DNA of 64,000 nucleotides from Polytrichum commune (taxonomy: Eukaryota > Streptophyta > Polytrichopsida > Polytrichales > Polytrichaceae). Position 1 is the first letter of the stretch, and each line of letters begins with the position of its first letter. Location: assembly GCA_950295325.1 (NCBI GenBank), contig OX485804.1, positions 52,006,429-52,070,428 of the forward strand, in the 5' to 3' direction. A program made the translations under genes and the position numbers. The notes under the pieces were generated by a model that was not told the DNA's origin, ran no database searches, and saw nothing but the letters and a program-made list of their open reading frames with translations. Positions 10,730-25,300 of the stretch are shown here, one piece after another.

Positions 10730-13357
10730 GGTGCAGAATACATACCTTCATTGCTCTCTAAGGATAGAAAATTTGATTAGTATACGTAGATGGGTGTCAC
10801 TATTGTACCTTGATCAGGAGTATGGGTGCAATAAATACATGTGTTTAATATCAGTTGGCAATATGGATTCTTGTGGAGTCTGTGGAGAGTTTTGTCAATT
10901 GTCTGATCATAGTTCTATGAGCAGTCTGTTCTATGAGCAGGAAGTTGGGTATATATTGCAAAAATACCTGACAGATAATGTTCTTCATTGCCAATGTTAT
11001 CTCAAGGGTTTTAGGGCTTCGGATTTGCCCTTGTAAATTGTTGACAGCAGAAAAAATCAGGCATCACAGAATTAAAACCACCCAGGAAAATTTTCTCAGA
11101 TTTGAGCTTCTTGACACGACAATCACTGAAGACAGGTCACGACCTTGGTCTATTAGTGGGTGCTAATGGTAGAATTAAGGTGAGTTTCTATGTAGGCCCT
11201 CATGGAAACTCACCCTTATGCATATGATGGTTAACTATTTTTGAGCTATGCTAAATTTGCATGCAATTTGGGACTTAAAAGGTATAGGGTGGGGTGACGC
11301 AATGGTTGGTAGGATTTTGGCTACCTGCGCCAAGCTATCTGGTATTTGACACTGGAGATTATTCCACAGGCGTTTCATAAAGTGCCCAATTACACAGCTG
11401 TCGTCTTGCAACTCATTCAACAAAGACTTCATTCAACAAACACCCTGGGGCGTTGGAGAATATTGCGGGAGATGAAAGAATGTGGAATGAGAATGTGCAG
11501 TGCATTGAAACATTTCACATTGGTGTGATTCATGCACTTGTAGTGGTTGTTGATATCAAATATTATTGGTCAACATGTCAAACTGTTTAATTGGTGGGAT
11601 GAGAAATGTCTATTGCAAATAAATATAACTCATTAACCACTTAACAAAGCTCAAATCAGAAATCATGGGACCTACTTTATCCAGTATCTCTCACCAATGA
11701 TAACAGCTCATTAATTATCTACAGAAGTCATCAGCTTTTGAAATATCTCTGCTTTAGAAAGGACAGTTACCAGATGTCATAAGAGCCCATTCAAGGAAAA
11801 ATTTCTGGTCAAAGTAGTGTCTCAGTGTTTTGGCAATATTCGATACTCATCAAATTCTCATGGATAACAAGTTCCATGCTCATGTCATCACATTTTGAAG
11901 CAAGCTGAACAAAAACCTATACTGGATTTTCAACCTCAACCTTCTTCGCCAGCTTGTCAACGAACTGTAATAAGTACAGTCACTCTGCTTGTAAGAGCTA
12001 CCTGCTGTTCATTCCTGCTTATAACTGCAGGTGGGTAGTAACACAGTAGATTCATCGAGAAACATGAATCTTTTTCTGAGTCTTCTGAATTTTTCTGAAG
12101 GGGGAATGGAGAATTCTACAGGTGAAAGGTGTCTTGGGTAGCCACTGGATGTAGCAAAGTTATGGAACCACCACTCTTCTGTAGTCTTCAGTTTAGAATG
12201 CTGCCCACCAAATTCTGTCATATCATGTCCATGGTACAATATGCAGTCTGATTCAGCACAAGATTGTTCCATGCTATTGTGAATCAATGGTAGTACCAGT
12301 ATTACATAGCAACTAGATTAACACACCCTTGTCTGGACAAATAGTGCTAAGGCGGGACTCAAATTTACTGCCATTCAGGGTCATATATAACGGTTTCAAC
12401 CAGTTGACCTTCTGATCCTAATATGATTAGATTTTTCATTGTTAAACCATCTGGCAAGGGAGCACTGGACAATAAGTGTTAGAACATTACCAGGAAAAGT
12501 CTTCTGCATACCATAGGAGCGGCTTCACCATCAGTTTGAAGTTCACCATCAGTCATTCGTTGGAGAGGTGATGGCAGGTTGAGATTGTCTGGTTCTGTGA
12601 GCTTGTAGCACATCTGTAATTTCACCAAGAAGACTATCCATCATTCTGATCTTCATGGAGGACTGAATTAGAAGTCAAAACAAGAGTGCAGATTGTGGTC
12701 CTCTACAATATTCATCACTATCACGTACAATAATGGCCAAAGTTATCATTCAAAATTATGAAGGTCTAGTACTAAAGCAGAATTTGTTTTAACCATCCAA
12801 ATCAAATACTATGTGCATTTGGCTAATAACAGATACTCCTTTCAACATATTGGACTGGAATCTCATTCACATTAGTAAATGTATGTAGACTTAATACCTT
12901 TCCTCCAATTCTATGAGGGATAAATCAGTTCACTTTTCATCCTTCAGCATTGGTCCGGTTTCAGGTGGTAACAATCCTGACACTTAGGAGGTCCGAGACT
13001 TCTAACATTTCATGTTGGATAACACAAGGGAGAGTATAAATGTATCTGCACATTAGGGTTGATAGACATCCTCTATTACAATTCATGGACGGTGCAACAT
13101 TTGAAAGTCCTGTGGACACTGCTCACCTAATAGAAGGCATCCACAAAAGTTTCACCCTGCAACCAGGAGTCCTCAAAGATGATGCCTGGTGACATCCATT
13201 GCTCTGCATGCTTAATTCCCATGAATGTATTGGGACAAAGCTTTCAATGAGAAGACGGGCTTCTTCTTCATGGGAATCTCCAGGAGGAGAGTACTTGATT
13301 TTGTTCCTGTGATGGGTACAGTTTCAGTGCTTGTCGGCAAACGATGAAAATCTAGAG
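10730..13357. other. Intergenic between IPMS and helicase 3' ends
   Basis: The two genes converge here, so both 3' untranslated regions must lie in this stretch. I see no coding exon, TIR element or RNA gene. Short open frames (e.g. 12009-12287, -) show no family features. Confidence 0.5.
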
Positions 13358-16300
13358 TCATAGGAAAGAGACCCACACAGTTAGTTTGTAAGTTGGAAAA
13401 AGTTTCCTGACTAGATAGTCACTAAGATTCGAATTACATAGATTGCCAAAGAAACAAGATTTCATGAAAACCTCCAGGACATCCTTGTAATTAAACATTC
13501 TCTGTCCTATGTATTCGCAGGCATGCCTAAGGAGAGGAAGCTTACATGGGGAAGAGCTGTGCATGTTTTTTGTAGATTCACGGACACTCATTGAGAGTAC
13601 GTTTTTCTGTGAGTTCACAGCAACTCGTGATGTTGGATTTATAGAAAGCTTAGTTGCAGAGGACGAATAAGCACTCTCAGCCACCTTGATATCGACGAGC
13701 AGCTCTTTTGAGGAGCTATGTATACTTTTGGTTGATTCACAAACACTCATACCCTGTACATGTTTCTGTGAGTGCAGGGTGACCTCTATTGTTGGCTCAG
13801 TGACCTTGATGTCAAGCACTGTGGAGGATCTTTGTAGAAGTGCTGACCTTGTACAAGTACTGGCAGCAACCTCTGTTGTCATCTTTGTAGAAAGCCTTGC
13901 TGCAGAGGATGAACAATTATTGTGATCTACCTTGATGTCGAGCAGCTCTGTGTGTGACTCATGTATGCTTTCGGTAGCCCCAGAATCACTCATAGCAGGT
14001 ACATCATGTTTCTGCAAGTCTTTTGCAACATCTGTCGGCTTTGTGGAATTACTGGCTGAAGAAGCTGAATAAACACTGCCAGCAACCTTGTTGTCTAGCA
14101 GCTCTGTGGAAAAACTATGTATGCTTTTGGAAGAGTTGTCAACTGTCATAGCAGGTACACACTTCTGCAAGTCCAAGGCCACATCTGTTCTCGACTTTGT
14201 AGAAGTACTGGCTGGAGAGGCTTGAAAAGCACTGCTGGTGACCTTGATGTCAAGCAGCTCTGGGGATAGGCCATATATGGTTTTGATAGCTTCATGATCA
14301 CTCATACCAGGTGTATGTTTCTGCAAGTCCAGGGCATTCTCTGTTGGCTTTGTGTAAGTACTGGTTGCATCGGCTGAATAAGGGGCAGCAAATTGGTTGT
14401 CAAGCAGCTCTGAGGATAGGCCATGTATGGTATTGGGAGAGCCTCCAACAGTTATAGCAGGTACATGTTTATGTGAGTCGAGGGCAACCTCTGACTGAGT
14501 AGAAGTACTGACTCCAGAGGCTGAATGAGCACTGCCAGCAACCTTGATGGAGAAGTTATGTGTACTTCCAGTAGGCGGACAAACACTGATAGTGAGCATA
14601 TGTTTCTGTAAATCTGGGGCGACCTCTGTTGGTTTAGTATAAGTACCAGGTGCAGAGGCTGAATAAGCACTGCCAGCAATTGTGATGTCAAGCAGCTCTT
14701 TGTCATCATCACTGCCACTCAAGTCACTCTGGCTGTAATCAACCACCATTTCTTCACGTCCGTCGGAAAGTGTAGTACCCTGGTACCAGAAACCCAAGGT
14801 CGTTACTTCATTTGTATATTATATATATTTCAACAGACAGTAAGGTTTTGAAAGTCCTTGGTAACAAAATTGTGAATATGGTCACCAGATATTGCAGTTA
14901 GAAAGGCATTTGCAAGTGAAAGGGAGGCACAGTAACCTTTACAAGCCAATGAGAACCAACATGCCTTACATCTGGTGATTATGTTATTCATATCCGGGAT
15001 AATCAATCAAGATGCTGAAGGGTTTAGGGTTTAGGGTTTACCTTGGCAGAGGATGTGCGCAGCCGCTTATTCTGTTGGGACTTTTCGAATAGCTTCTTGA
15101 TGGTCATCTGCAGGCCTCTTTTAGTTTTCAAGTGCTCAGACCTGCGACGCCGCGCCTGGTCAGCAGTCACTTTTGCATGGCATACCACGCATAATGTTCG
15201 CAAATTCTCAAGGGTGCACTCTCCTGCAAAATCCAAACCATACAAGAAATTCTTCAGCTGATACCGCTTGTGCACCACACTGGTTAAATACTCAGCTCTT
15301 TCGAATTTCTGTCTGTGGATCTGTTGAACCCAGCCTCATTTATAGCCAGATCGTATTTATCTAACTGCTGGATACGAAATTGTATTCATATTAAGCTCTG
15401 TGGCTGTGGTTATTGCAAAATCTAAATGATAGTAATTTACTAGAACCTCATGGGCTAGTTGATTTGCATATTCATATGATGATCTGTTATGGAGACTTTC
15501 CTCTAAATATTGCTGTGATATCATTATGCTACCAAAACTGGCCAAAAAGCTTACCTCCACCATCAGCCACTGCCAAAATGTGATCAGCATGCCATGCATT
15601 GCCCTCTGATGGTTCCCGTGTAAGGTTCTCAAGCCTGTGGAGCAAGTTCAGAACAATAGGTAAATATTGGTAATTACACAGCAAGTAATCAAAGATCTCA
15701 TGGTTGTAAGTTCACAATAATACTCCCTTTTGTCCCCGGACTGGTTTGTGCAATTTACAGGACATTCATATTCTGAGAGTCTGAGATGGCTAATTAGGGA
15801 CAAACCAGGGACACAGCTTATTGCGCACATCAAAAAAATGTACAACCCTGTCACACCTGTTTTAAAACAATGAGGAACAAACTATCATAAGATTCAGAAA
15901 TAGTTTGTTTGATGAGTATGTTTTGACTGCAAACATTGACATAGTTATGCAATCTTCACCCATATAGATACAGTGGAATGAAATAGAATGTAAGAAAGTT
16001 CACAAATAACATGTCATTAGAGGAAATAAATAAAAAAAACAAGGAGTACAAATGCCAATAGAGAAATTATGTACAATTTTTTGTGCTTGTTGAACTGGGG
16101 AGCCTTTTCAAGAATGTATGTGCGACGTTGATGTACTGGTAATGGTCGTATCCTATCCACCAGAGAATGGCAGTCAAGCTTGCACACTACACATACTCCA
16201 GCTTCTAAACTGAACAACTCCTGCAAACCCATGAATAAATATATCAGCCTTTCAACCGATTTGAAGTTTACATCATTGAAATGCATACACTAGATTTAGG

Positions 16301-19300
16301 TACTGCAAGACAAATTTCAATATCAAGTGACACCAAGTGAGAAAACATCTTATGCATGGTCATTCAGGACATGAAGGTACTCATCCTGCATACTGATTAG
16401 CAAATCAACATAGGTCAACAATCAGATTCTGAGTATTTTTCCATGCAGAGGTTGTAACTTTTTGCTTCAGTGTAATGTACAAACATTTGAACATGACACG
16501 CAAACTTATGCCTGATAGACATACAATGATTGTCATTGTACCTGGCGGGCAAAACGACGGCTTGTTTTTGTCGAGTACTCAAGAGAGCAACTTCGTTTAC
16601 AAAACAGGTCCTCAAAAGACTCAGGCTTCTTGGATCTGTACCCTCTGAAAATCAGAACAGTTTTCTGTCAGCATTGAACTTCTAATTGATTTTCTCAGTT
16701 GGAATGTATATACGCATGAAGATCACAAATCAGAACGATCTCATTTCTAATCAAAATAGCCCTTCAATTAACCCACCATTCAATATGAGTTCATGAGGTG
16801 AATACTACATAGACTACATTGGAAGTCATTAGTAACTGAGATGGTACCTCAACAGTATCTCAAATACTTATTCGTACAAGACATTTGAATTGCAGATAAT
16901 TTCTTTTTTACTTTATACAAAAGTTAACATTAAATTGGACATTGAATCTTACTCGCATGGGTGCTGACAGAATTTGCAAAGAGGGTTACCCTCCGCATTC
17001 CATGCTTGTATGACGTGGCTCTCTTTCAAACCAGCCCGTTTGTGAAAGGAGACAGATTTCCATGTTGCACCTTCTGGAGGTGCACAACCAGCTTCCTCTT
17101 TGGGAGTATGTCGCCGCTTGCTCCCACCTTTGATGATTCCCTGCACATATCACAGTTTTTTGGTCATGCGAAAGTAGCATGACCTCCATCTTCTAATATG
17201 TGCATCGTTCAGCAAAGAGACAAATGTGGCTACTTCAAGAACTTACAAGAGATCTCTGATTTGGTCCTTCCCATGTTTCAACCACCTGCAGTGTTTCAGT
17301 GACTTGGAGTGATTTGTTTTAAGGTGCGCTTGCACACAACCACCGATTCAGTGGTTGGTGGTTGCAGTTAACTTTCTTTGGCTCTATTTTTGAGGAATAA
17401 GGTAGGATAACCAGAATTAGGTGACAACTACAACTACAACTACAACCGCAACTACGCTAACTTGCTCAACTACAATACCAGGTGTAGTTAGGATTGATGT
17501 TACGATGGTTGTAGTTTACTTTCTTTGGTTCTCTTTTGTTTGTCCTTACGATGTGGTACCTTCAAGGCCAAAGCATGGGGAGAGGATTTTTAGGTAGCCA
17601 TTACTCTTGGACAAACTTCCCACTAGAATCCAAAAATCGTTTGTCTCCACTCCAAGGATATAATCAATATGAGGGATGATCATTCAGGTCAAATCTCCAG
17701 TTCAACTACAAGGGTAGTTGTGTGTAGACGAAAAAGAATCTTAGTTGTGGTTAAAGGGGGGCCCGAACCCCGATTCAACCACTGTGGTGATTGTGTGTAA
17801 AGGCATTTAGTGACAGGTTTTATGAAAAGAAATTCATAATCCCTTTCAATTCCTGTGAGTAACTTCTCATATGGCTACTTTGCAAAGGATAGCATAGGAA
17901 GTATATATTGAGTACTTGCACATTTCCACGTTCATTATAGTAGACAAACATACCCCTGGACCATATTGTGCATCCATTTTGAGGCAGCTTAGCTCCGCCG
18001 ACAATGGCAGCAAGAGAGGCCGCCCAAGAAGCCGTGTACGAAATATAGGTCGCAACTCCATCCATTGCTCCCAAAAGGAAGTGGCTGCATCTCTGTGAAC
18101 AATGCTGTCGACCAAACAATTAGGCAGAGCGCCTCGTTCACGACTCCCGGATTCTTTGAAATGTGCCAAGTCCTCAGGTTTGAAATTTTCCTGCAGTGAT
18201 ATGGGCTGGCTTGTGCCATCTGCCGAATTGAGAAATAAGTGAATTCGGCCTGTGTTGCGGCTTACCTATCCCCAGAAAGTACATAAACAGGTCATTAAGA
18301 AATGAGTATTTATAAATTAACGAGAAACCCAACTTTCCAGAGTGTAGTTTCTTCACCAGCTCATCAAGACGGTGCTCAACAAGGTATGGATATAGGTAAT
18401 AAGGATACAACAAATCATTATTTCTCGAATTTTATCAATTACCTCAAACATCAAGCAATGTGCAGGAAACGTCACACTTGAAACTCCTTCCCTATCAGCC
18501 CTATCTTCATTACAAAATGTTCTTGATGTGCACCGTGTAACGCTATCAGGAACATGGTTCACTTCACTGGATGATACCCCTTCGCATGTATCAGAAGTTA
18601 TGCATGAGTCTTCAGAGGAACAGTCTATAGTAGTTTCCATACTTCTTGTGCAAGTATTGTCCTTGGAATGCATGGGCACCCTTGTCTCAACTTGCATGTG
18701 TGGCTTTGTGATATCAATAACGGAATCGACCTGCATGATAATAGGAATTTGTTAAGTGAAAGACAAGGGTTCTTCTGCATCTAAGAGCCTGTAGATGTCA
18801 AGATGTCAACTTCGTAATTGCACAGAGAGATACATCACAAACTTCCTTAGGCAAATGCATCATGTACAAACATTAAAATGTTAAAATGACATAACACATT
18901 CCTCATTAATATATTGTAATTGTATGATTTCCTTATTTTCTTCTACTATATGCCACATTCTGTTACTACAAAGCAATGTTACATAAAATGTTACATAAAA
19001 TGATTCAATGTAATATAAGATAATTGCATTATACACCACTATGTACAATTCTAAACGTAATAAACTACATAGTACATGCCTATACATGTGTATACCTCCA
19101 GGGATGTCTCAACACCATCGGTCATAGTTGACACCCGCTCCAAGCTCCTTCTCAAAGACTGCCAATGTGCCTCATCTGTTGTTTCCTGTTCCATGATTGA
19201 CAGAGATGCTGACTTCAAATTGTTTATTTTTAGTTCTAAGAATGTCAACAGTAGCCATACGAATAGCAATGTTGCACATTGAGCTACCTGCCTTAAGACT

Positions 19301-22300
19301 TTGCATTCATCGACATTCATAATATATAAACGAAGGGAGCAAACCACCTTAGCACAAAAAATGTATATGTTGACAGCATTCTTCTGGCCTCGACGATGTG
19401 CCCTATCCTCAGCCTGCAAAGCCCACAATATTTTAGAAGGAACTCATGTTGACATATGCTGACTCACTCTGATGTAGTGAAATTTCTGTGCTACCCATGT
19501 AAGTAATAAAAATCAGTGATGTCTAGAAGCAGAGACCTGTGATTGTGCACACTTTCATGGATGTTTTGAATGACATTTTAAAAGGGCACAAGGCATCACC
19601 TGAAGCATCTCAGAGGCAGATTTGGGGAGCTCAACAAAAACGACACTCTGGGCTGCTGAAAAATTGAGCCCTACCCCTCCAGCAGTAACGCCAATGATGG
19701 CCACCTTGACCTGAATCCCAATCATATTTTAATAATCGGACATGTGATTGGGGTACAAAACAAGTTGAGATTCTCCCTGACACATCACCTAATGAATTAA
19801 ATCTATACACCATGCACAATTCATGTACATTGAAGAGTCGCAATACTACAGGAAAGGTAGAGTCCCATACCACAGAATCTGATTGAAAGTGATTGACATT
19901 CTTCAAGCGCTCCTGTGACGGAGTTGTCCCATCCACACGCACAAATTCTACTCCTTTACTTTGGACTATTTCCTGTATTCAACATGCAATGCAATTTCTA
20001 ATATCAGAAGATCATCCAGATTGAGTTATTTGAAAGATGATGTGCTTATTTCTTTAACAAGATGCTGACTCGGAATAGCCAATTGACCCAGTGGTACAAA
20101 AAGATCACTTGGCCATGAATGAAAGAACAGAAACCCTGCAGACAAGAGGCACCTGTATGCTGTCAAGGACCTTGTGATGGTGTGCAAAAATAATCATCTT
20201 CTGTTGTGTTTTTCCAAGCTCAGTATCGGTTTCAGCCACCTCATTACTGGCAAAGATGGAATTATTAAGCAGCCACTCACGGAAACCCCGCAGCTTAGCC
20301 ACTCCAATCTCTTGGCTACCAAGAGATCTTGCGGATGTTACACGAGGCACACAAGTATTCTCCATAACCACATCGTCATTCTCATCTTCCATCTCTTCCT
20401 CACAATCACACAGTCCCTTCTCAGTGAATCCACATTTGCAAGCCTCCCCACCTTTTCGGGTCATATTTCTTTGGGCCTCCATAGAAGCAGTGAAAGCTTT
20501 GGCATCTTGTATGTCCACTGGTGCTAGTTGCAAGCATATTACCTGACGCCTTTTAGGAGGCAACTGTGCCAACACATCCTCCTTCAACCTCCTCAGCTGA
20601 GGAATTTCAAGAGAGCAATTTAGTTTCCAAATGATTAAATATCACTTTCATAATTCCTTTCAATTCCAAAAGGCAAGTAGGACAATTGCGACACAGGTAC
20701 CAATTTAGTGAGGAGGATTATTGTAATCTTCAAGAGAACACACAAGAAATATATAAGAATCCTAAAAAAGAAAATCTTCATGAGTGCAAGCCTCAAAGAG
20801 CAAATAAAAGTGCAAAATAGATTAGTTCAGTTTTTGGCCATGTTTCTTTTTTTATTCGAAAAGCTAGTAAGATAATTGCGACATGGGTACTCATTTCGTA
20901 AGGAGGGGGCTTACTGTAACCTTGAACAGAGTGCACATGTATTATGCAAGAGCCCTAAGAGGAAAGCTTCAAGAGCGCAAGCCTCAAAGTGGAATGAAAA
21001 GTGCAGACAAGGTAAGTTTGATTTTTGGCCACGTTTCCCTTCAATTTTCATTCCTAAAAGGAGCTTTGTAACAAATGAGAACTCTATCAATGCTGACAAT
21101 GACATTTGAAACTGTCCACTAGTAATAAGAAATGGAATTTGGTGAATTTGGTGAATTTGGTGAATTTGAAGGTGACAAGAATGGGCACCCACCATCACAG
21201 TTTGCTTCAGAAGAACATTGAGCTCTTGGAGCCTTGTTCCCTTTGTGTAGTCCTGCAAGGCAAACAGAGGAGCATATTTTAATTCTTGCTCATAATTCCT
21301 TCTTAAATCATGGTCAAGGACTTTTTAAACGTGAAAGTATTTGTCTGAACTTAAAAGTATTCTTCTGAAAGTGGAGAGACAGTACCTTGAAGCCTCCCTG
21401 TCCATAGGGACGTGGTTGACTCTTGTCCGATACGCCACAGTAGGTCTTTGCAAACTCGTACTTATTCTTACCAAGTAAACCTTGCCTGCATGTGCATCAA
21501 GTCACCCCTTAATCATGATGAGTCTTGATCACTTTTTTGTGTACACAAACTGCCAATGAGTCCTACTGGAAAGAAAAGTGACAGAAGAGGTCGTCCTCTC
21601 ACCACAAACAGTTTACTTGATGATATATGTCAAATGGCCTGCATCAACAGAGGGTTCATGAGAAACATTTTACGATATATCCCAATACTTGAAGACAATC
21701 ATAAACAGAGTTGTACTTAGGTCCAGAGTTTATATTACACATTAGAGTTTTCCTTTTAACTCAAAACGGACTTTTTGTCGGGAGTTTATCCCCTACAATT
21801 TTCCTGTTGGTTGTTTTGCACACAAAATCATTGCTTTCGTTCCACTTGAGGTGCATGCTTGGAGGTAGTTTTCAAATTTCAATGAAGAGCAAGCTACTTT
21901 GGTATGTTGAGGGACAAACTCATTTTAGCACCTCTTGGGATTACAAAATAAGTTTACTCTTTGACTATCAATGAACTGATCTAGAATGTTCTTCATTCAA
22001 ATTCAAACACTATCTTCACCCATACACCAAGAACTTACCAAATATGGAAGCTATTGTGTGCAAAAACAACCTTCCGACAAGAAGTTCCATTGAGTTAATG
22101 AATGATTCTATTCTACACTTTAAGGATTCATTAAAACACAGATTTGTGGGCATCACAATGACTTCCATTAAATATGAGGCGAGAAACTTGCAATAATAAT
22201 TGAAATGAAATGAGTGGTGCAGAAGCGTTAGTTTTGCATACTTTGACAGAGACGGTGTACCACTAAGCAGTACAACCCTCTTTACAGTCTCTGCAAGCTC

Positions 22301-25300
22301 AAGCACTGCCTCAGTCTGCAGTAAAAACACCACAATTCTTAGGTTCATTGTGTGAGCCTAAATTGGAGCATCCATACACAACCATTGAGGACAGCTTGTA
22401 ACTGAAATCATCATGCCTTTTCAATTTTGTTCCAACATTTTCTTACATCAACAGCGAAACAGATACATACCTCCTCACACTCGGCCTTTTTCATAGTGCA
22501 ACGTAGATTATGAGACTCATCCACAATCAGCATTCCCCACTTGTGAGACACCATACTTCGGCGCAGCCGTGCTAGCATGAAATAAGAGATCACAACTACC
22601 TGGGGTGGTTGTATATTCTGTACCAAATCGTTTTTCCGACCAAACACTGGCAAGCAACCAAATTAGTAAATTATTAGTTGATGATATCAACTGCCCTATA
22701 CCCTCATCTGTATTTCGTAACCAAGGAGTTTTCAAAGTCCCAATGTCTTAACCCTCTCGTATCCAAGTAACAATCAACTAGAGCTTTGTCTGTTCTGTAG
22801 GATGTAAGCTCAACAGATGTAAGCTCTTCTGTTGCCACCGTCTATTACCACCTCTCATGGATTTGGTAGATGCATAATAGAAGTCCATCAGAATAAGGAC
22901 AGTGGTTACATGTCTCTTGTTAAGTATTTCCACAACCCCCTCTAATAATGGAATCAGGGGTAAGCAAACAACTGCCGGATGTCAAACCCCTTGTTTAGCA
23001 GGATAACATGTCAACTGCAATAAATGACCATGTAATTGTTCTTGCGTACTGATAGTGGCCTATAGAATCATCCCCCAACAAAATTTGTTTATCTGCTCGG
23101 GGTCAAAGCCTTCTTACCTATTTTTGGTCACCAACCTCTTTTGAAAAGTACTAGACAAGGTTTAACCTGCACACATTGGTTATCCACAACACTGAAAGTG
23201 CGTTTCCACACACTCAGGTGATTGAGGTGGACTTTCTCCCCACCTTCAATGACAGCTACGATTTTTTACATTCATACACAACTACTCTTGGAGTTGAGTA
23301 TATTTGACCTCAACGATTGCCCCTCCTATTGGTGCAGTCCGTGGAGTGGAGACAAATCATTTATGGACTGAAGTGGAAAGTTTGTTCAAGAGGAATAGCC
23401 TCTTAAAACTCCTCTCCCATGCTTTGGTCTTGATGTTCTCTCCCAGTGTCACACAGTGACTACAAAGAAAGTATACTACAACCACTGCAACTACTCCCAT
23501 CTACACCTTGTATCATAGTTGGGGCAAGGTGGAGTAGTGGTTGTGGTTGTCATCAATGCACTTTATCCCTCATCATCCCTCAAAAATAAAGCCAGAGAAA
23601 GTACACTACAACCATCAACCATTGAATGTGTTCGTGTGTAAATGCACCTTGAATGTACACAGAGAGGACTGAGACAAAGAGAGGACTTACCAAGATGCAC
23701 ATCAAGTGGAGACAGGAACGGAAGCCAGCGCTCCAGCTCATCTGCCCAAACTAGGCGCATGCTGGCTGGACACACCACTAGGAGGGGGCCTTCTTCTCTG
23801 TAACATGCTGCCATTGCAATTGCCTGAACATTTATCACCATTCCAAACACCCATGATTATAATCACATACTCACAATTTTTGCAAATTGCAGTACCAATG
23901 ACACAACAATCTTACAGACCTGAAGTTTAGTCAGTATTTAGCCACTTCAATCACCAGGTCACTGACCTGAATGGTTTTCCCGACACCCATTTCATCAGCC
24001 AGGAGGCAACGTCCGCCTCGTTTCAGACTGTATTTGACACCCTCCTTCTGAAATGGTAAAAGATTCTCTTTCAAATGTAGTGGCAATTTCCGCAACAATT
24101 CCTCTGCCTCTGTGTCAGTGACCCCGCTTGGTGTGATTGGGACCCCATTTTCACTTGCTTTCATGGCCTTCTCTAATGGCATACGAGTAGGCCATGGCAC
24201 TGGTTGATAAGTTACACCTTGCATGCTCTTCAGTAAATCTGTTAGCTTTTCATAGTCCTTCAAATTAAACACTAGCCTCTGGTTTATGTGGTCCAAGTTC
24301 TCGCATGGTAAGACCTGGCCATGGAACACAAGAACAACAGCATGCAGAGTAAGTATACTGGGTGCTCAATTAGGCAGTACTTAAAACATTGACAACAGTA
24401 ATGTACTTTCAGTAGTAGCCTACTGACAACAGTAGTAGCTATGAAGATTGTCCAATAGTGAGTCTGATTACCATTTGTGTGAGTTGAAGATGCAATGAGA
24501 AAAGCCCAGATATTGCAACACACAGCGTTAGAACAGCAGAGTGGCCCTGGTCTCAGTACCATATACACCAGGAAAAGGGAATTTGTTAAAAGTGTATAAC
24601 TCTCTGAGGAATATATGGGGTTAAATAGAAGTATAATCTATTGCACACAAGTACTGGACCTTCTTCGTACACAAAAAAATCCTCATAGAACTTAAAGTGC
24701 GTTTGGTGAGATCCTGTGGTATGAATAAGCTTAGAGCATCAGCAATCATCCACAGTAGAGTGTATTGGCTCTTTGACAGTCCCATTGGCAATATAGGAGA
24801 GATTGGAAAAAGAGTTGTTCTGAATGTATATATTTCTTGTTTAAATCGTAATCAATCCCGAAACGAAGACACAGGGTCTTCTTCAACAGATCCTAACTCG
24901 ATTGCATACTAATACAGGTTGAAGTGCAGGATTGAATTATGCAATTGCTGATCTACAGTATAACAGGTGTCGTCATCATCCTCATGGCAATGGCTATGGC
25001 AATGACAAGGCAATGCAAACAATAAGGAAATAATAAGGCTTTGCTCCAGTTTATGTCATGATCCAGTAACAAGATGAGTTCATCTTACACTGTAGGAACA
25101 GTGTCTTGGCAAAATACTTACAGATAAAACCGTCTCGAAGAAAGCTTGGTGATGGAATTGGTCCCCAATTATGCCTTTCAGCATCACGGCAAATTGTGTT
25201 GGTTGGCATATTTCGAGGAGAACTTCGAGTGGCTTGCCTGAGGCCACTTCAAACCTTTTAACGCCATTCGTGTTAAGTTGCAGTGGGTTTGGTAGACTAT

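Noticed and set aside
12009-12287. 92-codon minus-strand frame downstream of the helicase
   Set aside because: No splice-consistent link to the helicase and no recognisable domain; the helicase frame already stops at 13358.
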